Source: Fusobacterium_C necrophorum (lineage in GTDB: Bacteria; Fusobacteriota; Fusobacteriia; Fusobacteriales; Fusobacteriaceae). From it: 64,000 nucleotides of DNA. The DNA lies in the NCBI RefSeq assembly GCF_900104395.1, contig NZ_FMXX01000007.1; one strand, 5' to 3'. The translations under genes were made by a program, and so were the position numbers. The notes beneath the pieces are model-generated. The model made no database searches. It saw nothing but the letters and a program-made list of their open reading frames with translations, and was not told the origin of the DNA. Positions 35,585 to 43,507 of this stretch are shown one piece after another (the stretch's first letter is position 1; each line of letters starts with the position of its first letter).

Positions 35585-37171
35585 ATGTCTACAATTTTAA
35601 TAAAAAATGGAACTTTAATTGATGGAACTGGAAATAAAAGATATTCAGCGGATATTTTAATAGAAAATGAAAAAATTAAAAAAATAGGAAAATTAGAGAC
35701 AAATGCAGATACGATAATTGATATAACGGGAAAAATAGTTTCCCCTGGTTTTATTGATACACATAGTCATTCTGATTTAAAAGTTTTACTAGAACCATTT
35801 GTCGAGCCTAAAATCAGACAGGGAATTACAACAGAAATCTTAGGTCAGGATGGAATATCTATGGCACCGCTTCCTAAACAATATGTTAAGTCTTGGAGAA
35901 AAAATCTTGCAGGCTTAGATGGAGACAGTGATGAATTAAAATGGGATTGGGAGAATACAAATGGATATTTAAATTTAATTTCTAACACCGGATCTGGACC
36001 AAATGAATTATATTTGGTACCTCATGGAAATATAAGAATGGAAGCAATGGGGCTAGAAGCAAGAGCAGCAACGAAAGAAGAGATTGAGAAAATGAAACAA
36101 ATAACTAGAAGGGAGATGGAAGCAGGAGTAGCAGGAATTTCAACAGGATTGATTTATATTCCATGTGCCTATGCAGAAACTGAAGAGTTGATAGAGATCT
36201 GTAAAGTAGTTGCTGAATATGGAAGACCATTGGTTATTCATCAAAGAAGTGAAGCCGATACTATGTTGGAATCTATGCAAGAAGTTATTAGAATCGCAAA
36301 GGAAAGCGGAATCAAAATTCATTTTTCACATTTTAAAATTTGTGGACAAAAAAATTGGAAACTAATAGAACCCGTAATAGCTTTGTTAGACAAATGTAAA
36401 GAAGAAGGAATTCATATTTCGTATGATCAGTATCCTTATGTTGCAGGAAGTACAATGTTAGGAGTAATTTTACCCCCTTGGGCTCATGCCGGAGGAACGG
36501 ATAAATTAATAGAGAGATTACAGGATGAAACATTACGTGAAAAAATGAAAGAAGATATCATAAACGGAATTCCTGGCTGGGATAATTTCATAGATTTTGC
36601 AGGTTTTGACGGCATTTATGTAACCTCTGTAAAAACAAGCAAAAATCAAGATTGCATTGGAAAAAATTTGACTGAAATTGCTGCAATAAGAGCTAAAGAA
36701 AAGTTTGATGCTGTATTTGATTTATTGGTAGAAGAAGAAAATGCTGTTGGAATGTATGATTACTATGGAAAAGATGAACATGTTGAAACTTTTATGAAAA
36801 GACCTGAAAGTAATATTTGTACAGATGGACTATTAGGAGGAAAACCTCATCCAAGAGTATATGGTTCCTTTCCTAGAGTACTGGGAAAATTCGTTCGTGA
36901 AATGAAAACAATGAGTTTAGAAGAAGCTATTTATAAAATGACTCATAAACCTGCTGTCACCTTTAAGATAAAAAATAGAGGACTGTTAAAAGAAAATTAT
37001 TTTGCGGATATAGTAATTTTTGATGAAGATAAAATCATAGACAAAGGAACTTTTATCGAACCTACTCAATTTCCGGATGGAATAGACTATGTATTAGTAA
37101 ATGGAAAATTTGCTGTAAAAGAAGGAAGATCAACTTATAAATTAAATGGAAAAATAATAAAAATAGATTAA
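35585..37171 (+). CDS. N-acyl-D-amino-acid deacylase family amidohydrolase
   Basis: A 528-residue amidohydrolase-superfamily enzyme. GKIVSPGFIDTHSHSDLKVL supplies the HxH metal ligands (H60, H62). GQDGISMAP stands where the classical D-aminoacylase has a GNCG block with a metal-binding Cys; here the position is Asp (D89). VIHQRSEADTMLESMQEVI and IKIHFSHFKICGQKNW supply further His ligands and CTDGLLGGKPHPRVYGSFPR the catalytic Asp. The start at 35585 follows GAGGAGG; it overlaps nothing once that start is used. In this operon it could free D-amino acids, including D-Ser or D-diaminopropionate, for DpaL. Confidence 0.85.
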   Translation: MSTILIKNGTLIDGTGNKRYSADILIENEKIKKIGKLETNADTIIDITGKIVSPGFIDTHSHSDLKVLLEPFVEPKIRQGITTEILGQDGISMAPLPKQYVKSWRKNLAGLDGDSDELKWDWENTNGYLNLISNTGSGPNELYLVPHGNIRMEAMGLEARAATKEEIEKMKQITRREMEAGVAGISTGLIYIPCAYAETEELIEICKVVAEYGRPLVIHQRSEADTMLESMQEVIRIAKESGIKIHFSHFKICGQKNWKLIEPVIALLDKCKEEGIHISYDQYPYVAGSTMLGVILPPWAHAGGTDKLIERLQDETLREKMKEDIINGIPGWDNFIDFAGFDGIYVTSVKTSKNQDCIGKNLTEIAAIRAKEKFDAVFDLLVEEENAVGMYDYYGKDEHVETFMKRPESNICTDGLLGGKPHPRVYGSFPRVLGKFVREMKTMSLEEAIYKMTHKPAVTFKIKNRGLLKENYFADIVIFDEDKIIDKGTFIEPTQFPDGIDYVLVNGKFAVKEGRSTYKLNGKIIKID

Positions 37172-37242
37172 AAGTGGAGAGAGGGATGTGAACTTTTTTC
37201 TGTAAATTTACCTTCTTATGTATCATCACCTATTCCTAGTAT

Positions 37243-37269
37243 AACAAATTTATTTTGTCTACAGTCTGA
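37243..37269. repeat. 27-bp direct repeat, copy 1 (left of the toxin-antitoxin pair)
   Basis: aacaaatttattttgtctac plus agtctga matches 37997-38023 with one mismatch. The two copies bracket the toxin-antitoxin genes. Confidence 0.8.
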
Positions 37270-37305
37270 AAAGAGTTTGAATCCTCTCTTTTTCACAAAA
37301 AATTC

Positions 37306-37342
37306 TTGACTATCTTATATATGTACTTTATAATGTACATAT
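37306..37342 (+). promoter_or_regulatory. Sigma-70 promoter and overlapping operator of the toxin-antitoxin operon
   Basis: TTGACT (37306-37311) and TATAAT (37329-37334) are 17 bases apart. The inverted repeat ATATGTAC (37319-37326) / GTACATAT (37335-37342) surrounds the -10 box, the expected place for the autorepressor site bound by a YefM-type antitoxin and its toxin complex. Confidence 0.85.
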
Positions 37343-37359
37343 GAGGGAGAGTGAGAATT

Positions 37360-37599
37360 ATGACAAACACAAATGCAACGAATTTAAGAAAAAATTTATT
37401 TTCTTATCTTGATTCTGCAATTAATTATAATGATGTTATCAATGTAAATACGAAAAAAGGAAATGTAATCATCATAAGTGAAGCTGAATATAATGGATTG
37501 TTAGAAACTTTATACCTGCTTTCTTCACAGGGAATGAGAGAAAGAGTGGAAGAAGCAAGAAATGCTACTGAAGATGATTATGAGGTATTTGAATGGTAG
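37360..37599 (+). CDS. yefM: Phd/YefM family antitoxin
   Basis: A 79-residue antitoxin. MTNTNATNLRKNLFSYLDSA is the DNA-binding N-terminus and VINVNTKKGNVIIISEAEYN the conserved strand region; the acidic tail (EEARNATEDDYEVFEW) would wrap the toxin. The ATG at 37360 is chosen over a GTG at 37351 because GAGGGAGA is well placed for it. The stop overlaps the toxin start by 7 bases. Confidence 0.9.
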   Translation: MTNTNATNLRKNLFSYLDSAINYNDVINVNTKKGNVIIISEAEYNGLLETLYLLSSQGMRERVEEARNATEDDYEVFEW

Positions 37600-37868
37600 G
37601 AGAATACACAGTAAAACTTCTAAAAAAGGCAACAAAAGACAAAGAAAAAATAAAACAATATCCGACATTAAAAAATAATGTAGAAAATTTGATAAGCCTT
37701 TTAAAAAGAGACCCTTTTGAAAATCCTCCACCTTATGAAATTTTAATTGGAGAATTAAAAGGATATTTTTCAAGAAGAATCAACAAGCAACACAGATTAG
37801 TTTATGAAGTTGTGGAAGAAAAAAAAGAAGTAAATATCATTAGTATGTGGACACACTACGATTTTTAA
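37593..37868 (+). CDS. yoeB: Txe/YoeB family toxin (mRNA interferase)
   Basis: A 91-residue RelE-fold toxin. LLKRDPFENPPPYEILIGEL, KGYFSRRINKQHRLVYEVVE and VNIISMWTHYDF are the YoeB signature in order, including the SRRIN arginine, QHRLVY and the C-terminal HY needed for ribosome-dependent mRNA cleavage. No residue appears lost, so the toxin is probably active when freed from YefM. Translation is coupled to the antitoxin by overlap. Confidence 0.93.
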   Translation: MVGEYTVKLLKKATKDKEKIKQYPTLKNNVENLISLLKRDPFENPPPYEILIGELKGYFSRRINKQHRLVYEVVEEKKEVNIISMWTHYDF

Positions 37869-37895
37869 GCCCCAGCATTTGCTAGGGCTTTTAAA
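37868..37895 (+). terminator. Terminator of the toxin-antitoxin operon
   Basis: AGCCCCAGC pairs with GCTAGGGCT (one mismatch) around ATTT, followed by TTTT, directly at the toxin stop codon. Confidence 0.7.
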
Positions 37896-37988
37896 TTCCT
37901 TGATATTACATATTCAATACGTGTTTCCATATTGCTGAAATGCTTAAATAAGCTCAAAAACTCATAGCAAATTTTGTAAAACAAAAAA

Positions 37989-38053
37989 AGACTGTAAACA
38001 AATTTATTTTGTCTATAGTCTGAGGCTGTCTATTTTGAGACAGCCCCATTTTT
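37989..38053 (+). repeat. 27-bp direct repeat, copy 2, with two hairpins (imperfect palindrome and terminator-like stem)
   Basis: Copy 2 of the direct repeat (37997-38023) lies in an imperfect palindrome, AGACTGTA at 37989 pairing with TATAGTCT ending at 38021. It is followed at once by GGCTGTCT / AGACAGCC (38024-38031, 38038-38045), a perfect 8-bp stem before CCATTTTT, which resembles a terminator. Such stems are common at the ends of mobile or repeated elements in Fusobacterium-like genomes; no transposase is present here. Confidence 0.55.
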
Positions 38054-38080
38054 AGCTTGCACTATCTTATACTCCGTTAT

Positions 38081-38391
38081 CTATTTCACTTTTTTATAAA
38101 TATACAATTCATGAATTTCTTTCGTATATCCTTCATAGAACCCAATCGGCATTCCTCGGTCTACTCTTGTTCCTCGATTAGCAAGAACTAATAAATCCGA
38201 ATTTGTCGGATCAATAGCAAGTCCCTCAATTTCGCCTGCTCGCTTGAAATCGCTCATTTCTCGGAATAGATTTACATAAGTTGCCGTTTGGTTTTCATCA
38301 GATACATCCGTAATATAGATATTGTCGCTTTCTTCAAAATCTGCATCTCCATCAGCAGCAGAAATTAGAATTTTTCCGTATGAACCTCCTC
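38081..38391 (-). pseudogene. C-terminal fragment of an unknown protein downstream of nifJ
   Basis: The minus strand has an open frame without start codon, beginning after an in-frame TGA at ~38391 and reading GKILISAADGDADFEESDNI, YITDVSDENQTATYVNLFRE, IEGLAIDPTNSDLLVLANRG and TRVDRGMPIGFYEG to a stop at 38081. The repeating D-x-N/N-x-D turns look like a blade of a beta-propeller. About 100 codons survive. It abuts nifJ directly, so a deletion has removed its 5' part. I cannot name the family. Confidence 0.6.
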
Positions 38392-38405
38392 ATTCTGTTG
38401 TAAAT

Positions 38406-41400
38406 TTATCTTTTTTCTTCTGAAAAGTCCAGACTTGCCAATCTCTTGTATTGTCGCCACCTTCGTTGAGAATCCCATTGGTTCTTCTCAAACAAAGCTT
38501 TCGCTTCTATCGGATTTGTTTTCATAAGAGTCAAATATCGAGTTTCTCCCATTAAATAATCTTGGTACAATTCCCATTTCGGTTCTTTACTGTCTAAGAT
38601 TAGGGGATTTTTTCCCTCCGCTTCCAACAAAGGATTGTATCGGAAAATCGGCCAATATCCGCATTCTGTCGCCAATTTCATTTCCGTTTGCGACTTGGAC
38701 ATTCCTTTTTTAATTCCATGGTTGATACATGGAGAATAGGCGATAATAATGGACGGTCCTTGATATGCTTCCGCTTCTTGAATTGCTTTCAAAAATTGTT
38801 GCTGATTGGCTCCCATAGAAACTTGTCCCACATAAATATGCCCATAGCTCATACAAATCGCTGCCAAATCTTTTTTCTTTACCGGTTTTCCCGCTGCTGC
38901 AAATTTTGCTACCGCTCCTGTCGGAGTTGCTTTTGAAGCTTGTCCTCCTGTATTGGAATATACTTCGGTATCCATGACAATGATATTGATGTCCTCATTC
39001 GTTGCCAGTACGTGATCCAGTCCACCATATCCGATATCATAAGCCCAACCGTCTCCTCCAACAATCCATTGTGATTTTTTAATCAGATACTGTTTTAATC
39101 CGAGAATATCTTTTGCATAGTCCTCCTTATTTCCCTCTAATAATTGAATAATTTTAGGAGAAATCTCTCTGGTTTTCGCAGCATAGGCTCGGTATTCAAT
39201 CCATTCTCGGAACAATCCTTGTAGTGCGGGACTCACTTTTTCCATTGCCATTTCCATACTATGTTGCAATCGATCTCGTAACGCCTCTACTCCAATATGC
39301 ATTCCAAATCCGTATTCCGCATTGTCCTCAAATAAAGAAGATGCCCATGCAGGTCCTTCTCCATGACAATTCTTGGTATATGGAGTGGAAGGTGCGGAAC
39401 CGCTATACACGGAAGAACACCCGCTGGCATTGGAAACCATCATTCGATCTCCAAACATTTGAGAAATTACCTTTAAATAAGGAGTTTCTCCACATCCCGG
39501 ACAAGCTCCGTTGAATTCAAATAAAGGTTGTGAGAACTGAGAGCCTTTTACAGTAGAAGTCGGCATTCTATCACTTCGATAAGGAACGGAAGTATATAAA
39601 TAGCTTGCCTTTTTGTCTTCTTCCAAGTCTAAGGACTCGGCAATCGGTTTCATGATCAAAGCTTTTCCCGGAGCGGGACAGACGTTAACACAAGAACCGC
39701 AACCCACACAGTCAAGCGGTGTGACTTGAATCCTATAACTAACATCCTCCAATCCTTTTCCAACGGCTTTTTTCGTAACAAATTCCACCGGAGAAGCTTT
39801 CTTCTCCTCTTCTGTGATTAAGAAAGGTCGAATCGCAGCATGCGGGCAGACATAAGAACATTGATTGCATTGAATACAGTTATCCGCAATCCATTCAGGT
39901 ACCTCCACAGCAACTCCTCTCTTTTCAAAAGAAGCGGTTCCGTTTTCAAAAGTTCCGTCTTCTCTTCCCATAAAGGCGGAAACAGGTAAATCATATCCCC
40001 GAATGGCATTGATTGGTTCTACAATTTTTTGAACAAAGGTTTTTAAAGAAGTTGTTTTACAATTGCAGGTATCGTTTTCTTTCTCTTCCTTGATCGAATC
40101 GACGACTTCCAAGTCTTTCCAAGCAGGATCCACTTCCAGCTCTACCAATCCGGAAGCTCCTACATCAATTGCTCTATAATTTAATTGAACAATGTCATCT
40201 CCTTTTTTCCCATAAGATTTATAAGCATAGTCCTTCATATATTGTTGTGCCTCTTCAAAAGGAATAATTTCCGCCAATTTAAAGAAAGCTGCCTGCATAA
40301 TGGTATTGGTTCTTTGCCCCAATCCAATCTCCTGGGCTAATTTTGTAGCATTGATAATATATAATTTTCCATTTGCCTTGGCAAGATCTCTTTTAATATT
40401 ATTTGGAATCCTTTGAAGGGCTTCTTCCTTGTCCCAAACACAGTTCAATAAGAATTTTCCTCCCTCTTTCAGTCCGGAAGTCATATCATATTGATTCAAA
40501 TATGCCGGCACGGAACAAGCTACAAAGCTCGGACTTGATACCAAATATGTTGATTTAATGGGATTCTTTCCAAATCGTAAGTGAGATCTTGTCACTCCTC
40601 CTGATTTCTTAGAATCATATGCAAAATATCCCTGTGCATATAAATCTGTTTTATCTCCAATAATTTTAATCGAGTTTTTATTGGCTCCAACGGTTCCATC
40701 TGCTCCCAATCCATAAAATAGACAAGCTTTTGTGGACGGATCCGATACCATCAATCTTTCTCCAACTTCTAAAGAAGTAAAGGTGACATCATCTATAATT
40801 CCTATTGTAAAATTCGTTTTTGGATGCTCCAATTTCAAATTATCCAGTGCCGCCTTAATCTGTGCAGGAGTCGTATCCTTCGATGACAATCCGTATCTTC
40901 CCCCTACAATAATAGGAGCCCGGTCTTTTCCATAGAATAAGCCCTTAACATCTAAAAGCAACGGTTCTCCCGGAGCTCCCGGTTCCTTTGTTCTTTCCAA
41001 GACAGCAATTTTTTCCACCGTCTTTGGCAGTACTGCAAAGAAATATTTTTCAGAGAAAGGACGATACAAATGTACCGTCAATAATCCTACTTTTTCTCCT
41101 TTTTCTACCAAATAATCTACAGTCTCTTCGGCTGCCGGACAAATAGAACCCATAGCAATCAAAATTCTTGTTGCATCTGCTGCCCCTCGATATTTAAAAG
41201 GTTTATACTCTCTTCCCGTTTCTTTCGAAATTTCTTCCATATAGTAAGCGGCAATATCCGGTACGGCATCGTAAAATTTATTTTGAGCTTCTCTTGCTTG
41301 GAAATAAATATCATCATTTTGTGCAGTTCCACGAGTTACCGGATGTTCAGGATTCAAGGCTCGATCCCGAAATGCTTGAATGGCATCATAATCCACCAAT

Positions 41401-41978
41401 CTTTTACAAACGTCATAGTCCATCAATTCTATTTTTTGAATTTCATGAGAAGTTCGAAATCCATCGAAGAAATGCAAGACAGGAACTCTGGATTTAATCG
41501 CCGTCAAATGGGCAATCGTTCCCATATCCATAACTTCCTGCACAGAACCGCTTGCCAACATGGTAAAGCCTGTTTGTCTTGTAGCATAGATGTCTTGATG
41601 ATCTCCAAAAATGGATAAAGCTTGTACCGACAAAGATCTTGCAGAGACATGAATGACTCCCGGCAATAATTCCCCGGCAATTTTATACATATTCGGAATT
41701 TTTAATAACAATCCTTGAGAAGCCGTATAAGTGGTTGTCAAGGCTCCCGCTTGGAGAGAACCGTGAACGGTTCCCGCAGCTCCCGCTTCTGATTGCATTT
41801 CCACCAACTTCACCGGAACATCGAAAATATTTTTCATTCCTTTGGAAGCCCATTCATCCACATACTCCGCCATCGGAGAAGAGGGAGTAATAGGATAAAT
41901 ACCCGCTACCTCCGTAAAAGCATAGGAAGCATAAGCCGCAGCCTGATTCCCATCCATAGTTTTCATTCTTTTTTTCAC
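38406..41978 (-). CDS. nifJ: Pyruvate:ferredoxin (flavodoxin) oxidoreductase
   Basis: A 1190-residue single-chain PFOR that turns pyruvate and CoA into acetyl-CoA, CO2 and reduced ferredoxin. AGIYPITPSSPMAEYVDEWA is domain I; the two-[4Fe4S] domain has CIQCNQCSYVCPHAAIRP and CVGCGSCVNVCPAPGKALI; the TPP domain has GACPGCGETPYLKVISQMFG with an extra cluster Cys, and GGDGWAYDIGYGGLDHVLAT. EVYSNTGGQASKATPTGAVA is conserved. Full length. The start is a GTG at 41978 with AGGAGG eight bases before it. It is the central fermentative enzyme of this organism. Confidence 0.97.
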   Translation of the reverse strand: MKKRMKTMDGNQAAAYASYAFTEVAGIYPITPSSPMAEYVDEWASKGMKNIFDVPVKLVEMQSEAGAAGTVHGSLQAGALTTTYTASQGLLLKIPNMYKIAGELLPGVIHVSARSLSVQALSIFGDHQDIYATRQTGFTMLASGSVQEVMDMGTIAHLTAIKSRVPVLHFFDGFRTSHEIQKIELMDYDVCKRLVDYDAIQAFRDRALNPEHPVTRGTAQNDDIYFQAREAQNKFYDAVPDIAAYYMEEISKETGREYKPFKYRGAADATRILIAMGSICPAAEETVDYLVEKGEKVGLLTVHLYRPFSEKYFFAVLPKTVEKIAVLERTKEPGAPGEPLLLDVKGLFYGKDRAPIIVGGRYGLSSKDTTPAQIKAALDNLKLEHPKTNFTIGIIDDVTFTSLEVGERLMVSDPSTKACLFYGLGADGTVGANKNSIKIIGDKTDLYAQGYFAYDSKKSGGVTRSHLRFGKNPIKSTYLVSSPSFVACSVPAYLNQYDMTSGLKEGGKFLLNCVWDKEEALQRIPNNIKRDLAKANGKLYIINATKLAQEIGLGQRTNTIMQAAFFKLAEIIPFEEAQQYMKDYAYKSYGKKGDDIVQLNYRAIDVGASGLVELEVDPAWKDLEVVDSIKEEKENDTCNCKTTSLKTFVQKIVEPINAIRGYDLPVSAFMGREDGTFENGTASFEKRGVAVEVPEWIADNCIQCNQCSYVCPHAAIRPFLITEEEKKASPVEFVTKKAVGKGLEDVSYRIQVTPLDCVGCGSCVNVCPAPGKALIMKPIAESLDLEEDKKASYLYTSVPYRSDRMPTSTVKGSQFSQPLFEFNGACPGCGETPYLKVISQMFGDRMMVSNASGCSSVYSGSAPSTPYTKNCHGEGPAWASSLFEDNAEYGFGMHIGVEALRDRLQHSMEMAMEKVSPALQGLFREWIEYRAYAAKTREISPKIIQLLEGNKEDYAKDILGLKQYLIKKSQWIVGGDGWAYDIGYGGLDHVLATNEDINIIVMDTEVYSNTGGQASKATPTGAVAKFAAAGKPVKKKDLAAICMSYGHIYVGQVSMGANQQQFLKAIQEAEAYQGPSIIIAYSPCINHGIKKGMSKSQTEMKLATECGYWPIFRYNPLLEAEGKNPLILDSKEPKWELYQDYLMGETRYLTLMKTNPIEAKALFEKNQWDSQRRWRQYKRLASLDFSEEKR

Positions 41979-42030
41979 CCGTATTTCCTCCTTTAAACTA
42001 AAAGTTTAATTCCTACTTTTCCTATTTTTT

Positions 42031-42103
42031 CTATGTTTATTATCTGTCTGTTTTGTTATCCTTTTATTTTGTTTTTTTATTTTTCCCTATGTTTGTTATC
42101 CGT
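42031..42103. repeat. Two copies of CTATGTTTRTTATCYGT upstream of nifJ
   Basis: The 17-bp element occurs at 42031-42047 and 42087-42103 with two differences, and a weaker third copy starts near 42121. They lie in the 174-bp gap where the nifJ promoter should be and have the spacing of repeated regulator sites. No regulator can be assigned. Confidence 0.45.
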
Positions 42104-42152
42104 TTTTTCCTAAATATCTGTTATGTTTGTTTTCGTTTCTCATTTCCTATTT

Positions 42153-43490
42153 TTATTTGGATTTATCCAAAAAGGAAAGCACTTTTTGACTCAATTGCGG
42201 TGCCATGATATATCCCACGGAGAAAAGAAATAGCAACATTTGATACCATAATAACGGTATTAGTTGAGTCGGAGAAACTACTCCCTTTGCAAAGCCTAAT
42301 AAAATTAACATTTGAGCCCCGTGTGGAATTGCTCCTTGAGCGACACAAGAGAAAATATCCAAAAAGGCGGCACTTTCTCTTCCGTCCACTTCATACTTCG
42401 TGGATAATTGTTTTGCAATTTCTCCATTGATAATAATAGCAACGGTATTGTTTGCAACAGCAATATCTGTCAATCCTACTAACATTCCGATTCCGAATTT
42501 GGCACTTTTTCTTCCTACTACCATCGTTTGAATTTTTTCAATCACCCATTGAATTCCACCCTGTTTTGTTACCATTTGTGCCATTCCACCTGTTAACATG
42601 GATAAAATAAAGATTTCTGTCATATTGGTAAATCCGTTATATACTTGTTGTCCAAAGGTCAACAAAGTAAAATCTCCATAAGCAAAGCCGATAATCCCCG
42701 ACAACAATACTCCTGAGGCTAACACCACAAAAACGTTAATTCCTATTAAAGCCATGACCAATACAAAGATATAGGGCAACACTTTTACAATATTAAAATC
42801 GTAGGACATTGCTTCCGGAACCACTTCAGGTCGACCGAACATAAATAATAAAATAATCGTAAGAATGGCTGCCGGTGCTGCGATAAATAAATTGACTCTG
42901 AATTTATCTCTCATTTCGACCCCTTGTGTCTTGGTTGCCGCTATCGTAGTATCAGAAATAACGGACAGATTGTCTCCAAACATAGCTCCCCCCATAACAG
43001 CAGCTAAAATTAAAGCCATAGAAACTCCGCTTTTTTCTCCCAAGCCCACGGCAATAGGTCCTAAGGCAACAATGGCCCCGACAGAAGTTCCTGTCGCCGT
43101 AGAAATAAAAGCTCCGATGACAAAAAGTCCCACTGCAATATAGTGAGGAGGAATGTAGGTAATTCCCAAATTTACAGTAGAATCAACTCCTCCCATTGCC
43201 TTCGACACCACGGCAAAAGCTCCTGCCAATAAGTAGATGATACACATTGTCATAATGTCTTGATGTCCGCAACCTTCCAAGAAAGTATTGAATTTTTCTT
43301 CGATACTTCCTTTAAATAAAAGAAAAGCGACTACAATTCCCGCTGCTGCTGCAACCGGACCGGGCAATTGATAAAAAGCCAATTCGACCCCTTGGGATTG
43401 CAATATCATTCCCGCCCCCAAATAAATCACGATAAACACAATAAACGGAATCAACCCTTTAAAACTGGCTTTTACTTGGTTTTCTAGCAT
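42153..43490 (-). CDS. nhaC: NhaC family Na+/H+ antiporter
   Basis: A 445-residue membrane protein with ~11 helices. GAFISTATGTSVGAIVALGP, ILAAVMGGAMFGDNLSVISD and TTIAATKTQGVEMRDKFRVN are the NhaC block, with FGDNLS as the strongest marker; GLTDIAVANNTVAIIINGEI is the second half. Family members exchange Na+ for H+ or, in some cases, amino-acid pairs. It lies 17 bases downstream of megL on the same strand, so a link to methionine import or pH control during amino-acid fermentation is plausible but not shown. Confidence 0.9.
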   Translation of the reverse strand: MLENQVKASFKGLIPFIVFIVIYLGAGMILQSQGVELAFYQLPGPVAAAAGIVVAFLLFKGSIEEKFNTFLEGCGHQDIMTMCIIYLLAGAFAVVSKAMGGVDSTVNLGITYIPPHYIAVGLFVIGAFISTATGTSVGAIVALGPIAVGLGEKSGVSMALILAAVMGGAMFGDNLSVISDTTIAATKTQGVEMRDKFRVNLFIAAPAAILTIILLFMFGRPEVVPEAMSYDFNIVKVLPYIFVLVMALIGINVFVVLASGVLLSGIIGFAYGDFTLLTFGQQVYNGFTNMTEIFILSMLTGGMAQMVTKQGGIQWVIEKIQTMVVGRKSAKFGIGMLVGLTDIAVANNTVAIIINGEIAKQLSTKYEVDGRESAAFLDIFSCVAQGAIPHGAQMLILLGFAKGVVSPTQLIPLLWYQMLLFLFSVGYIMAPQLSQKVLSFLDKSK

Positions 43491-43507
43491 ATAACCTCTC
43501 CTTTCTT

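Noticed and set aside
37172..37305. A long-range inverted pairing (GTGGAGAGAGG with CCTCTCTTTTTCAC) as terminator of the D-aminoacylase operon
   Set aside because: The arms are ~100 bases apart and imperfect; I could not support a compact terminator here.
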